A DNA stretch of 64,000 nt from Lachnoclostridium sp. (GCA_023665475.1 JAMPEB010000013.1:1-64000); one strand, 5' to 3'; positions 43,723 to 53,439 are shown, numbered from the stretch's first letter. Numbers and translations: made by a program. Notes: generated by a model from the letters alone, not told the origin.

Positions 43723-43772
43723 GCAGTTTGCAATCGACCTTTATTGCAGTTTGCAATCGACCTTTATTGCAG
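43723..43772. repeat. Tandem 23-bp repeat with TGCAAT half-sites
   Basis: Two perfect 23-bp copies (43723-43745, 43746-43768) create the series TGCAAT-8-ATTGCA-3-TGCAAT-8-ATTGCA. As DNA it is a double palindromic operator; as RNA it gives two equal hairpins. Confidence 0.9.
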
Positions 43773-43820
43773 CTCCTTCCGGTCAGAATTGAATATTTTA
43801 ATTGAATATTCACCTAATTT

Positions 43821-43849
43821 ATTATAACATTCAGAGAACGGAATGACAA
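43821..43849 (-). promoter_or_regulatory. Promoter of the TetR gene
   Basis: On the minus strand TTGTCA (rc of 43844-43849), 17 bp, TATAAT (rc of 43821-43826). The leader would be about 145 nt. Confidence 0.75.
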
Positions 43850-43984
43850 TCGCTTTCAGAAAATACTTATAAAGTCCTTTTATGCGCTATGCAAATACCA
43901 AGAAATCTGTTAAAATAGATAGTAGGAAATTTTCATAAAAAGCAGGAAAACAGCTAAGAAATCAATACAGACGGAGGTACTGTC

Positions 43985-44806
43985 ATGTTAAACAAGAAAT
44001 TAGAGGACATCATCCATATGCTCCCCCTCATCCAGCAATTAAATACCGAAGATGTATATCTCGCGGTAATCGACAAGGATTGTGCCATTCAAGGATTTTC
44101 CCTGCCTGACGGAGCCACTCCCAACATGCAGATCGGCGATACTTTTGCAGACCCCACCGGAGCTTTAAACGAAGTTCTCAAAACGGGAATCTCAAAACAC
44201 AACCGCCTTCCCGCCAATAAAAACGGAGAGATTTTTGACGGCATGCTGGTTCCCGTTAAAGACGGCTCAAGCGTTGTGGGATGCGTTGCCTGCACCTACT
44301 CTGCATCCATGAAAGATGAAACCACAAGATTTGCCGTTCAGTTTCAAGAGTCCGTAGCCAATATCGATGAATCCATTCAGACTGTGGTAACGGGAATCGA
44401 AAACCTGTTTGAGATGCTGACTGCCATGAATCATATGACCGCTAATGTGGAAAGTGATGTTCATAATGCCGTTGATGTGGTAAATAAGATTACCGGCAAT
44501 GCTTCCCGCTCCAATATTCTGGCATTAAACGCCTCCATTGAAGCGGCCCGGAGCGGCGAACACGGTAAAGGCTTTGCCGTAGTTGCCACCGAGATGGGCA
44601 AGCTTGCCAATGACAGCGGAAGTTCCGCATCCGCCATTAAAACTACCTTAAACACCATTACAGAGCATCTTGTGTCCATTACCGCTTCTATCAAAGATGC
44701 TAACGATGTGGCAAAGGAACATCTGGAAAACATTAACTCTATCCAGAAAGTTTTGGCAGAGTTAAATGTTTTTGCGGAAAAACTGCAGAGGGATCTTAAC
44801 CGTTAA
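43985..44806 (+). CDS. Soluble methyl-accepting chemotaxis-type protein
   Basis: The 273-aa protein has no membrane segment. The N-terminal part (1-110) is a small sensory domain with [15 protein letters not shown]; the C-terminal part has a shortened MCP signalling region with [20 protein letters not shown] and [13 protein letters not shown], the CheA/CheW contact tip. At 273 aa the coiled coil is truncated compared with full receptors. An intracellular sensor is likely. Its stop overlaps the pyrF 3' end by 11 bp. Confidence 0.9.
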   Translation: MLNKKLEDIIHMLPLIQQLNTEDVYLAVIDKDCAIQGFSLPDGATPNMQIGDTFADPTGALNEVLKTGISKHNRLPANKNGEIFDGMLVPVKDGSSVVGCVACTYSASMKDETTRFAVQFQESVANIDESIQTVVTGIENLFEMLTAMNHMTANVESDVHNAVDVVNKITGNASRSNILALNASIEAARSGEHGKGFAVVATEMGKLANDSGSSASAIKTTLNTITEHLVSITASIKDANDVAKEHLENINSIQKVLAELNVFAEKLQRDLNR

Positions 44807-45731
44807 GCGCTCCCGCAATATCTTCTCTCATAGCGATTACCGCTGCTCTGGAGGCATCCGCATAGTTTTCGGCGCCATACCCGGCATACTGCTCTTGCTG
44901 ATATGCCGCAATGATGCCTCTGGAGGAGTTTACAATGGCTCCCAGCCCGTCTTTATCAAAGAAATGCACCAAATCCGCGCCTTTTCCGCCCTGTGCTCCA
45001 TATCCCGGCACCAGAATAAACGCCTTGGGCATAATTTTTCGCAGCGCCTTTCCCTGTTCGGGATAAGTTGCTCCTACTACTGCGCCCACATAACTATAGG
45101 AATCCCCCATGCACTCTGCGCCCCACTTTGCTACCGCTTCTCCTACGATTTCATATAAGGGTTTCTCCCCTTCTCCCGACTGTACCCTGCGATCCTGAAA
45201 TTCCCCGCTGGAAGGGTTAGAAGTCTTTACCAGCACAAAAATTCCCTTCTTTTCTTCCCTGCAGACCTTGATAAAAGGATTCACGCCGTCCGAACCCAAA
45301 TAAGGATTCACTGTCACAAAATCCTCGTTAAATCCATAAAAAGAATTGTTTCCCACCTGTACCTTACCCAGATGACCCACAGCATAAGCCTCGGAAGTGG
45401 AGCCGATATCCCCTCTCTTGATATCGCCGATTACAATTAATCCTTTCTCTTTACAGTAGTCCACCGTTTTCCGAAAAGCCACCAGCCCCGGAATGCCAAA
45501 CTGCTCGTACATGGCAATCTGGGGCTTCACTGCGGGCACCAAATCATAAATGGCGTCCACGATACCTTTATTGTACTGCCAGATTGCTTCCGCCGCGCCT
45601 TCCAGAGTCTCGCCGTACTCTGCAAACGCCGCTTTTTTGATATGCTCCGGCACGAATTTCATCATGGGGTCCAGCCCCACCACGATGGGAGCATTGAGTT
45701 TTTTAATCTTTTCCACCAATCTGTTAATCAT
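44796..45731 (-). CDS. pyrF: Orotidine 5'-phosphate decarboxylase
   Basis: The 311-aa enzyme converts OMP to UMP. It is the longer (type 2) form with [12 protein letters not shown] near the start, the catalytic [16 protein letters not shown], and [12 protein letters not shown] at the phosphate site. The 3' end converges with and overlaps the chemoreceptor gene. Confidence 0.96.
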   Translation of the reverse strand: MINRLVEKIKKLNAPIVVGLDPMMKFVPEHIKKAAFAEYGETLEGAAEAIWQYNKGIVDAIYDLVPAVKPQIAMYEQFGIPGLVAFRKTVDYCKEKGLIVIGDIKRGDIGSTSEAYAVGHLGKVQVGNNSFYGFNEDFVTVNPYLGSDGVNPFIKVCREEKKGIFVLVKTSNPSSGEFQDRRVQSGEGEKPLYEIVGEAVAKWGAECMGDSYSYVGAVVGATYPEQGKALRKIMPKAFILVPGYGAQGGKGADLVHFFDKDGLGAIVNSSRGIIAAYQQEQYAGYGAENYADASRAAVIAMREDIAGALNG

Positions 45732-45784
45732 TTTTGCAAACCTCTTATCGCTTTACTATTGTTTTATTGTCGTTTTCCTGCGTC

Positions 45785-46837
45785 TCACCGTGTTGACAAA
45801 AACTGCATTTCCCTCTGCGCTGCCCCGTCATCGGGATAAGATTTTAAATAATTTTCCAAAAGCACCGACGCTTTCTGATACTCTCCCAGATACTCATAAG
45901 TCATGATTTCATTAAAAGATAAAACCTGTATCATTCCGCTGTTGGGAATCTGCATTCCCGCCTGAAAAGCTTCCAGTGCTTTTTGATAATCCTTCTTCGC
46001 TATCTCGCAGAGGCCCAGTTGATTGTACATTTCCGCGTTCTGGTCATCCTTGGCAAGATAACTGTTATACACATTGGCGGCATAATTGTATTCTCCCGAT
46101 GCCTCATAGGATTTTCCCAGATACAGATAACATCCGGCTCCGCCTTTGTTCTTGGCTTCCTCCAATTCCAGCGCCGCTTTCTGGTAATCGCCCATGTAAT
46201 AATACATCCGTCCCCTGTCATAGGCAGTGATGGATTTATCCCCACTATCCAAAGCGCTCTGCAGATATTCCAGACCGATACTCCTGTACCCGTAACGCTC
46301 CAGCACCTGATAGACCTGTACCAATCTGTCGTAATTCTTGGGTTCCATGGACAATACCTTGTCCAGATCCGCCTTGCCGTTCTCATAACTGCCCTGCGCC
46401 AGCCGGATACTCCCCCTCAGAAAATAGGCGTCCTTCTCATTGCTTTTCATTGCCAGAATGGCATCGTAAACCGCTTCTGCTTCCGCATACTGCCCGCTTT
46501 TTGTGTAGGCCGCCGCCATATAATAATTCAGGTCATAATCCATGGACTCCACAAAACCGCTGCTGTCTGACAACGCTTCCTTAAAACATTCGATTGCCTG
46601 TCCGTAGTCCGTAAGCCCCATATATGCAATGCCCCTTCCCCGGGCAATCAGACGGGCGTCCTCTCCCTGCGCTTCCGCCGCCTCAAAACAGGCAAGCGCC
46701 TCCTGATATTCCAGATTCTGCGCCATCTGCATTCCTTCTTCGATTTTGGCATTACTGCTCTTGCAGCCCGTCAATATCCCTGAAAGAAGCAGGCAGACCG
46801 CCGCGCACAGACATGCTTTTCCTTTGTATGATTTCAT
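45785..46837 (-). CDS. Tetratricopeptide-repeat lipoprotein
   Basis: The 350-aa protein has a lipobox (LLSGILTGCKSS, Cys25) and about seven TPR units from residue 38 on, such as AIECFKEALSDS and YQKALEAFQAGMQIP. TPR lipoproteins scaffold complexes outside the membrane; no partner is evident. The leader has two hairpins (46853-46916), the nearer ending about 6 nt before GGGGG. Confidence 0.92.
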   Translation of the reverse strand: MKSYKGKACLCAAVCLLLSGILTGCKSSNAKIEEGMQMAQNLEYQEALACFEAAEAQGEDARLIARGRGIAYMGLTDYGQAIECFKEALSDSSGFVESMDYDLNYYMAAAYTKSGQYAEAEAVYDAILAMKSNEKDAYFLRGSIRLAQGSYENGKADLDKVLSMEPKNYDRLVQVYQVLERYGYRSIGLEYLQSALDSGDKSITAYDRGRMYYYMGDYQKAALELEEAKNKGGAGCYLYLGKSYEASGEYNYAANVYNSYLAKDDQNAEMYNQLGLCEIAKKDYQKALEAFQAGMQIPNSGMIQVLSFNEIMTYEYLGEYQKASVLLENYLKSYPDDGAAQREMQFLSTR

Positions 46838-46852
46838 TCATATACCCCCGCA

Positions 46853-46916
46853 TATCGCAGGCTTCTGCCTGCGATACTGCTACCAATAAAGAGTTTGAAA
46901 GTTTACTTTCAAACTT
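46853..46916 (-). repeat. Two-hairpin leader element of the TPR gene
   Basis: TATCGCAGGC-TTCT-GCCTGCGATA (46853-46876) and AGTTTGAAAG-TTTA-CTTTCAAACT (46892-46915), both perfect. The first module recurs in degraded form at 15253-15293, the second resembles the TTGAAA hairpin of the 102-bp repeat; both loci carry the box ACGGGGTAT. Confidence 0.75.
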
Positions 46917-46961
46917 GATACCCCGTATCTATCTGTCCGTATTTTGTGACCGGTTTTTTGT

Positions 46962-47405
46962 TTAAACGCCGCTCTGTTCCTCAAGCTGGGATGTGCAATG
47001 GGGACATCTGGTCGCCTCAATGGAAATCTCGCTTTTACAGAAGGGACATTTCTTTGTGACAGGCGCCGCAGGCTCCTCTTTCTTTTTAAATTTATCCCCG
47101 ATACCGTTGATAAGCTTTATCAGGCAGAAGATAACCAGCGCCGTAATCAGGAAGTTGATTACTGCTGTGATAAAATTACCATAAGACAGCATCGGCGCAT
47201 TTTCACCGCTTCCCATTTTAAATTTCAGACTGCTGAAATCCGTTCCGCCAAAAATTCCCAAAATAGGCGTCAGAATATCTTCATTCAATGAGGTAACAAT
47301 GGAGGTAAAGGCACCGCCCACGATAACACCCACTGCCATATCCATTACATTGCCCCGCATGATAAATTTCTTGAATTCACTGATAAATCCACTCTTTTTT
47401 CCCAT
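46962..47405 (-). CDS. mscL: Large-conductance mechanosensitive channel with zinc ribbon
   Basis: The 147-aa protein has the MscL core: FKKFIMRGNVMDMAVGVIVG in the first span, then a loop and second span (NFLITALVIFCLIKLI). The C-terminus differs from the usual charged bundle: after KKKEEPA comes CPFCKSEISIEATRCPHC, a zinc ribbon. The channel opens at high membrane tension and releases solutes. ATG 47405 lies behind GGAGG; a leader with two hairpins and promoter TTGAGA-17-TACTAT precedes it. Confidence 0.95.
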   Translation of the reverse strand: MGKKSGFISEFKKFIMRGNVMDMAVGVIVGGAFTSIVTSLNEDILTPILGIFGGTDFSSLKFKMGSGENAPMLSYGNFITAVINFLITALVIFCLIKLINGIGDKFKKKEEPAAPVTKKCPFCKSEISIEATRCPHCTSQLEEQSGV

Positions 47406-47418
47406 AGTAACCTCCATT

Positions 47419-47477
47419 CTGCCACCTTTCAGTTGGCAGTTCAAATAGTACGGAAAAACGCCGATTTTGCGTTTTTC
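47419..47477 (-). repeat. Two-hairpin leader element of mscL
   Basis: GAAAAACGC/GCGTTTTTC (47453-47477) and CTGCCA-x-GGCAG (47419-47439), then AATGGAGG and ATG. The first stem is the same as in the elements at 12443 and 60870; the second has a different sequence but the same place, ending 3 nt before the ribosome site. Confidence 0.7.
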
Positions 47478-47485
47478 TACTTCTT

Positions 47486-47514
47486 ATAGTAACACAACCC
47501 TTGTCCAATCTCAA
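47486..47514 (-). promoter_or_regulatory. Promoter of mscL
   Basis: On the minus strand TTGAGA (rc of 47509-47514), 17 bp, TACTAT (rc of 47486-47491). Confidence 0.55.
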
Positions 47515-47530
47515 TAGAACTTTTTAAGAA

Positions 47531-47559
47531 TTGCAAGTTGCCCCGCAATCTTATATACT
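47531..47559 (+). promoter_or_regulatory. Promoter of holA
   Basis: TTGCAA (47531-47536), 17 bp, TATACT (47554-47559); AAGGAG precedes the ATG at 47582. Confidence 0.7.
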
Positions 47560-47581
47560 AATATTATAAAGGAGAATTGTT

Positions 47582-48586
47582 ATGAAGCAGGCGAACGAAA
47601 ACAGGAAGCATATGCAGAACATCACGGAAGATATCCGGCAGGGCAGTTTTAAGCGGGCATATCTTCTTTGCGGAGAAGAACGCTATCTGAGAAAGCAATA
47701 TACGAAGCGCCTTCAAAATGCCATGTGTAATGAGGGCGACACCATGAACACCCATTTTTATGACGGAAAGAATCTCCCCATCGGCGAAATCATTGATTTG
47801 GCGGAAACTATGCCGTTTCTTGCCGAGAGACGGGTTATCTTTATCAGCAACAGCGAACTTTTCAAATCCGGCGGCGAACAGTTGGCGGAGTATTTATCCT
47901 CCCCCAATGAATCCACCTATTTTATCTTTACGGAAGAGAGTGTGGACAAACGCTGCAAGCTCTACAAAACCGTGCAGTCAAAAGGATATGCGGCGGAATT
48001 TACCGAGCAGGACGAGGACACCTTAAAACTCTGGATTGCCCAGACCCTAAAGCAGGAAAACAAGAAAATCAAAGAGCATACCGCCCGGCTTTTTCTGGAA
48101 AGAACCGGAACGGATATGGAAAATATTCAAATGGAATTGGAAAAACTAATCTGTTACTGCATGGACAGGGATGTGATAACCCCCGAAGATGTAGACGCTG
48201 TCTGCACTACCCGAATCAACAACCACATTTTCGGCATGATAGACGCCATTGCGGATAAGCAGCAAAAGAAAGCTTTGATGCTTTATTATGATCTCCTTGC
48301 CCTGAGAGAGCCCCCCATGCGCATCCTGATTTTGATTGCAAGGCATTTCAACCAGCTTCTTCAGATCAGGGAATTACAGCAGGCTGGATATGACAGTAAA
48401 ATCATCGGAGAAAAAACAAAGCTTGCCCCTTTTATCGTGAAAAAGTGCGCCGCTCAAGCCGGACGCTTTAAAATTTCCGACTTAAAAAGGGCTCTTGTGC
48501 AATGTGTGGAAACGGAAGAAGCCATTAAAAGCGGCAGACTGAATGACAATATCAGCGTGGAAATGCTTATTTTATCCATTATTTAA
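47582..48586 (+). CDS. holA: DNA polymerase III subunit delta
   Basis: The 334-aa clamp-loader delta subunit opens the sliding clamp. The start FKRAYLLCGEERYLRKQYTK, the MNTHFYDGKNLPIGEIIDLA segment and the C-terminal helical domain (LNDNISVEMLILSII) match the family; no ATP site, as expected. It converges on comEC with 3 nt between stops; holA next to comEC is common in Firmicutes. Confidence 0.95.
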   Translation: MKQANENRKHMQNITEDIRQGSFKRAYLLCGEERYLRKQYTKRLQNAMCNEGDTMNTHFYDGKNLPIGEIIDLAETMPFLAERRVIFISNSELFKSGGEQLAEYLSSPNESTYFIFTEESVDKRCKLYKTVQSKGYAAEFTEQDEDTLKLWIAQTLKQENKKIKEHTARLFLERTGTDMENIQMELEKLICYCMDRDVITPEDVDAVCTTRINNHIFGMIDAIADKQQKKALMLYYDLLALREPPMRILILIARHFNQLLQIRELQQAGYDSKIIGEKTKLAPFIVKKCAAQAGRFKISDLKRALVQCVETEEAIKSGRLNDNISVEMLILSII

Positions 48587-48589
48587 AAG

Positions 48590-50827
48590 TCACCTCAGAT
48601 AACAATAGCCCGCTACGCCCTTTCTTCCAAATTTCAGGGTGATGGCTCCGCTTGTCTGTGTTCTGAGTATACTGCTCTGCGCTTCTTCCAGCCGCCCAAG
48701 CAGCTCCTCATGGGGATGCCCGTACCTGTTGTTTCGTCCGCAGGAAATCACGGTTAAATCCGGTGCCGCCCATTTCAAAAATTCTTTTGAGGTAGAGTTT
48801 TTGGAGCCATGATGGGCTGCCTTTAATACCGTGATATGATAAATTCCTCTTTCTTTCAGTTCCTTTAACAGACTCTCTTCGCCCTCTTTTTCCACATCTC
48901 CCGTCAGCAACAGGGTATTTTCTCCAAAGTCCACATAAAAGCATTGGGACGCCGCATTTCCTTCCATGACAAAATCCTCCGACGGATGCAGACAGGTTAT
49001 GGTAATCTCTCCCGTCTTCAGGCTGTCTCCTGTATAAATGTGGGCGGCGGAAATTTCATCCTTCCACTTTTCTTCACTGCACTTGTCCGTGGTAGGCGAC
49101 AGATAAAGCTGCCCTACGGTAAATCCCCACTGCGCCCTGTTCTCCAGAAGTTCTTCCAGACCGTTACAGTGGTCCGCATCAAAATGAGATACAAAAATAC
49201 CGTCAATATGGCTGATACCATGGTATTTTAAAAACGGCTTCAGGACATATTTTCCCACCTGACTGCGGCTGCTGCTTCCACAGTCAAAAAGATAAACCCT
49301 GCCTTCTTTCGTTCTCAGACAGATGCAGTCTCCCTGCCCCACATCCAGAAATGTCACACTGTCTTCACCTTCAAAATTCAGCGCGAAAATTATCGTCAAA
49401 ACAACGACCAATACAGTCAATATTATTTTTTTGCTTGTATTTTCAAACTTTTTAACTTTCATAATCACCAAGGTTCCAAAAAGAAGTAAATAGTACAAAA
49501 TAATCTGCCAAACCTTTGGATGACCCGGGTTCCACAGGGAAAAGGGTAATGAGACAAAAAACCTGCACAGTGCCTCATATCCCTGTAAAATCAAGCAATC
49601 TACGGTTCCTATCACTCCTAATCCCGGTGCCATCATAGCGACCGAGCCGGTCAATATCACTACCGTCATAAAGGGAATCACTATCATATTCAACACTATA
49701 GAGTAGGTTGGCACTTCAAAATAGAACCAAAGCTGTATGGGAAGCGTCATTATGGTAATAGATAAGCAGGCTAAAATTGACTGATATAGTCTGCTTCCCA
49801 GATTTCTCAGGACATTCCTTACAAAAATCTGCTGTTCCTTTCTTTGATTTTTCCGGCTCTCTGTTTCTTTGTCCAAAAAGGCAGGATAAAATACCCCGAT
49901 TCCGAAAACAGAACCGAAAGACAGCAAAAAGCCGCTATGGCTCAAGTACAGAGGATTATGCCATACCATGAGCGCCGCCAGCAGGGCAGCCGCTGTCAGC
50001 ATATCGTAGGTGCGCCCTGTAATCTCGGCTGCCATGCGAAGCAGATACATTCCCACGGCCCGATAGGTGGATACCCCGAATCCCGTCATTATCCCGTATA
50101 ATAACAGGATACAGCCGCCGCAGAGCGCTGCGGGAAATGTCGGTGCATGCAGCCTACGCAACAGCTCATAAATCCCCATGCCGATAATCGTAATGTGAAG
50201 CCCCGAAATACTTAAAATATGTACGATTCCGTTGCGTTGGTAGAGTTCTTTTATTTCCTCATCAATCCCCTTTTTCTCACCCAGAAGCAATGCTGCCATA
50301 ACGGAAGCCTCCTCTTCCGGAAAAATGCGGAAAAGTCTTTCTCTCCAATACACTTTCAACCCATACAGCATTTCTTTCCACCGTGAGTAGTCCCCGCTTT
50401 TTGCAAGGAGCTTTACATCTGTCAATTTCCCGCCGATTTTCAGGATTCTATAATATTTTGCGGCATCAAATTCACCGGGATTGGTGGCTGTACGGAAGCT
50501 TCCCAGCGTTCCCCGCACCGTCACCCGGCTCCCCAGCAAAAGCTCTTCCGGCGCAAATTCCTCTGACTGACCGATCATATGATAAGTAAGTGGTATATTC
50601 TGCTGATTTGCAATGTTTGATATTTCAGAATTGTATGATATTTCCTGCTCTAAACTTATGGAATCCAGATAAAAATAATCCCTGTCTTTTTGGTATACCC
50701 TGCCTGTAACAACAATTTCCCGGTCCTCCTGCAAAGGACCGTCGTCCGCCGTTCCCTTGCAAATCCACTGTTTTAAGGCCGCAATGATGATCAGGCAGAG
50801 GCAGAGCCACATCAATGGTCTCCTCAT
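48590..50827 (-). CDS. comEC: ComEC/Rec2 DNA uptake protein
   Basis: The 745-aa membrane protein passes single-stranded DNA into the cell. It has an N-terminal OB-like DUF4131 region, a multi-span competence domain (IVHILSISGLHITIIGMG; YDMLTAAALLAALMVW) and a C-terminal beta-lactamase-like domain with SHFDADHCNG, LLLTGDVEKEGE and KAAHHGSKNSTS. All metal ligands seem present, so nuclease activity is possible. comEA is 3.4 kb upstream, with a two-component pair and a GerMN gene between. Confidence 0.96.
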   Translation of the reverse strand: MRRPLMWLCLCLIIIAALKQWICKGTADDGPLQEDREIVVTGRVYQKDRDYFYLDSISLEQEISYNSEISNIANQQNIPLTYHMIGQSEEFAPEELLLGSRVTVRGTLGSFRTATNPGEFDAAKYYRILKIGGKLTDVKLLAKSGDYSRWKEMLYGLKVYWRERLFRIFPEEEASVMAALLLGEKKGIDEEIKELYQRNGIVHILSISGLHITIIGMGIYELLRRLHAPTFPAALCGGCILLLYGIMTGFGVSTYRAVGMYLLRMAAEITGRTYDMLTAAALLAALMVWHNPLYLSHSGFLLSFGSVFGIGVFYPAFLDKETESRKNQRKEQQIFVRNVLRNLGSRLYQSILACLSITIMTLPIQLWFYFEVPTYSIVLNMIVIPFMTVVILTGSVAMMAPGLGVIGTVDCLILQGYEALCRFFVSLPFSLWNPGHPKVWQIILYYLLLFGTLVIMKVKKFENTSKKIILTVLVVVLTIIFALNFEGEDSVTFLDVGQGDCICLRTKEGRVYLFDCGSSSRSQVGKYVLKPFLKYHGISHIDGIFVSHFDADHCNGLEELLENRAQWGFTVGQLYLSPTTDKCSEEKWKDEISAAHIYTGDSLKTGEITITCLHPSEDFVMEGNAASQCFYVDFGENTLLLTGDVEKEGEESLLKELKERGIYHITVLKAAHHGSKNSTSKEFLKWAAPDLTVISCGRNNRYGHPHEELLGRLEEAQSSILRTQTSGAITLKFGRKGVAGYCYLR

Positions 50828-50859
50828 GCATTCCTCATTCTTTCTGTCAGTTGTAATTT

Positions 50860-51792
50860 TTAAGGTTCCAATTTCGTCACATAATCCAGATTTCTTTCAA
50901 ATGTATTGGTGCTGAAAAAGTCCACGGGCGCTTCTCCGTTCACCAGAATCTGCACTTTGTTGACATTGCTCAATTCCGTCAAGGAATCCACGATAGCATA
51001 GACAGCCACCTCCACGGATACATTGTCGGCAACGCTGAGAAATCCGGAATCCAGATTCACATAGCAGATTCCGTCCTTCGTCATAATATTGATAAGCTTT
51101 GTCTCGGGATTGATAGCCGGGTATAAGCCTGAAGACTGGCTGCTTGGTCCCGCTATCAGCTCCTCCACCACAAAACGCTCCAGCGGTGTGTTGGTAGAAT
51201 AATACTTCTCCCGGTAGGAGGCTATCAGTTGATCCCCGCCTTCACTTGCAAAATAGAGTTTCAGCCTCACCTGCTCATAGGTATTAATCTCGTTTCCGTC
51301 ATTGTCTATAAACTGCTTGGCGCTCATCCAGCCTACCTGTTCGCCGGCATTATCATAAAGCTGCTGTCCCTCCACGGTAATGCCCACATAGCTTATTTCT
51401 TCAATCTGGGTTAATGTGCGCACAATCGCCGCCCGCACCAATACCTCCGTAGTGGCAGGTAGTTCTCTGTATGCCTTATCCATATCCAGCGTCACTCTTC
51501 CGTCCTGCGCATCCACCTTCAGCACCTTAAATCCCATCCCCAAAGGCACCTTATATTCCGGCTTTTCCGGCAGGGTGGACAGACAGTCCATCAGCTCCTG
51601 CAGTTGTTCCTCCGCAGTCCCGCCTTTCAGAACATATTCGTGGTTTTCCACCTTTGTTTCGGAATTGCTGATATAATACACGGACACTTTATTTTCATCG
51701 CTGTTCTCATTTTTACCACAGCCGACAAGCCCCACGGCAAATAAAATCATCAGGCTAAACCAAAGCAGAAACTGCCTGCGCATTTTCTTCAT
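50860..51792 (-). CDS. GerMN-domain lipoprotein
   Basis: The 310-aa protein has a lipobox (AVGLVGCGKNEN, Cys25) and two GerMN domains (about 55-165 and 185-295), each with the T-L-x-x-I pattern (IVRTLTQIEEISYVGITVEG; VYAIVDSLTELSNVNKVQIL). GerM-like proteins act in sporulation, germination or envelope assembly. It follows the WalK-like kinase and precedes comEC by 32 nt. A three-hairpin leader (51825-51944) lies upstream. Confidence 0.9.
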   Translation of the reverse strand: MKKMRRQFLLWFSLMILFAVGLVGCGKNENSDENKVSVYYISNSETKVENHEYVLKGGTAEEQLQELMDCLSTLPEKPEYKVPLGMGFKVLKVDAQDGRVTLDMDKAYRELPATTEVLVRAAIVRTLTQIEEISYVGITVEGQQLYDNAGEQVGWMSAKQFIDNDGNEINTYEQVRLKLYFASEGGDQLIASYREKYYSTNTPLERFVVEELIAGPSSQSSGLYPAINPETKLINIMTKDGICYVNLDSGFLSVADNVSVEVAVYAIVDSLTELSNVNKVQILVNGEAPVDFFSTNTFERNLDYVTKLEP

Positions 51793-51824
51793 AAAAAATC
51801 TCCAATCTGTTCACACTTCCCGTC

Positions 51825-51944
51825 ATGCCGCTTTAGCGGCACAAACAATCAACGAGAAGAATCGCTTCCCTTGCGATTCTTCAGTGTGAGATTTAGAATT
51901 TCTTAGGTGCTGTTCTTCAAGCGCCTTAGAAATTCTTCTCACAC
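51825..51944 (-). repeat. Three-hairpin leader element of the GerMN gene
   Basis: In the minus direction: GTGTGAGAAGAATTTCTAAGG with its complement (51884-51944), then GAAGAATCGC/GCGATTCTTC (51856-51882), then GTGCCGC-TAAA-GCGGCAT (51825-51842). Same order and motif types as 12443-12560, with other stem sequences. It begins right after the kinase stop codon. Confidence 0.8.
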
Positions 51945-51945
51945 T

Positions 51946-53439
51946 TTATGCAATATAATTTAAGGAAATCTTTACGGTAAAGCAGGAACCCTGCCCTTCC
52001 GTGCTGGTCACCGTAATCGAACCCCTATGCATCAGGACCGCACTTCTGGTAATGGCAAGCCCCAGTCCCGTACCGCCTATTTTCCTTGAATGGGATTTGT
52101 CCACTCTGTAAAAACGCTCATAGATATATGCCAGGGAATCTTCCGGAATACCGATTCCCGAATCACTGACCTCCAATGTAAAAAACTGATGGTCGGCATC
52201 CAGCACCACTTTAACCCATCCGTGTTCCTTATTGTATTTAATGGCATTCTCCACCAGATTAGTGATGATCATGGACATCTTCACTTCATCCACTTCCGCC
52301 ACCACGGGACGGACGCTCTCAAACACTACTTCCACATCCTTCTTGCGCGCAATGGGACGCAGCCGCTTTAAAATTAATTCCGTCAGCTCGTTAATATTCA
52401 AGGAGACAATGTTGAGCGCCTGCACCTTCTTATCCATCTTGACCAATGCCAGCAGATCCGTGATAATCTGATTTTCCCTGTCAACCTCCGATACAATATC
52501 TTCCATAAACTCCCTGTACAGCTCCGCAGGAACTCCTTCCTGTGAAAGCAGCGAATCCGCCAGAACCTTCATGGAGGTCATGGGGGTTTTCAGCTCATGG
52601 GACACATTTGCCACAAATTCCTGTCTGGAATCGTCCAGCGTTTTCATGCGCTTCAGCATTTGATTGAATGCCTCCACAATATGCTCCGTCTCCGCATAAT
52701 CCGAAACGGAGATACTCTCGTCGCTGTAACCGGCCCTCACTTTATTAATGGCATCCGTAACCCGGTTAAAAGGTCTGGTCAGCACCACCGACAGAACCAT
52801 CGCCAGACCGAAAATAGCGATAATCATAATAGTCTCCAGAATCAAAGAATTCCGGTTTAACAGGTTCATTGTGGTAACAATGCTTTCGTTGGAAATACTT
52901 GTCAGCATAACTCCCATGACTACGCTCACAGGGTCTGTTCCGTCCTCTCCGCTTAATGTGCCGGTAATGGGGATGGTCATCTCAATATAGCCGTGTTCCG
53001 GGTCATAATGGGAAATATTCTCTCCCTGAAAGCACTTGATAACTTCCTCCGAAATAATGGTTTTCCCTTCGCTGATGCCATATGTATCTTTAATAACCTT
53101 AAAATTACTGTTGATAATCATCACACGACCTTCATACAGATTGGAAAGCATTTCCAATTCCGCATTGATGACCGCCTTTGAATTTCGATATGCCTGTTCG
53201 TCAGAGCGGTAAGTCGTCAGATAATTATTATTTACCAGATGATTCGCGATAATTTTTAATTGATTCTGCACGGTAGCCACACGCTGGTCCACCGCGCGGT
53301 TTTCATAATTATTCACAATTCCGTAACGCATCCAGATACTAGGGACAATGCCTACCGTCAGCACAATCACAAAAATGCGGGCGCGCAGGCTTCTCAGAAA
53401 CACCAGACTTCTCAGCTTTTGCTTTACTATCTCAATCAT
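51946..53439 (-). CDS. WalK/VicK-like sensor histidine kinase
   Basis: The 497-aa kinase has two membrane spans (21-41, 200-220) around an extracellular sensor of 155 residues, a HAMP domain (221-272), the HisKA helix FVANVSHELKTPMTSM (His281), and an ATPase with NLVENAIKYNKEHG, VSDSGIGIPED and GGTGLGLAITR. No PAS domain is evident, unlike many WalK proteins. It is 33 nt after its response regulator. Role by analogy: cell-wall homeostasis. Confidence 0.95.
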   Translation of the reverse strand: MIEIVKQKLRSLVFLRSLRARIFVIVLTVGIVPSIWMRYGIVNNYENRAVDQRVATVQNQLKIIANHLVNNNYLTTYRSDEQAYRNSKAVINAELEMLSNLYEGRVMIINSNFKVIKDTYGISEGKTIISEEVIKCFQGENISHYDPEHGYIEMTIPITGTLSGEDGTDPVSVVMGVMLTSISNESIVTTMNLLNRNSLILETIMIIAIFGLAMVLSVVLTRPFNRVTDAINKVRAGYSDESISVSDYAETEHIVEAFNQMLKRMKTLDDSRQEFVANVSHELKTPMTSMKVLADSLLSQEGVPAELYREFMEDIVSEVDRENQIITDLLALVKMDKKVQALNIVSLNINELTELILKRLRPIARKKDVEVVFESVRPVVAEVDEVKMSMIITNLVENAIKYNKEHGWVKVVLDADHQFFTLEVSDSGIGIPEDSLAYIYERFYRVDKSHSRKIGGTGLGLAITRSAVLMHRGSITVTSTEGQGSCFTVKISLNYIA

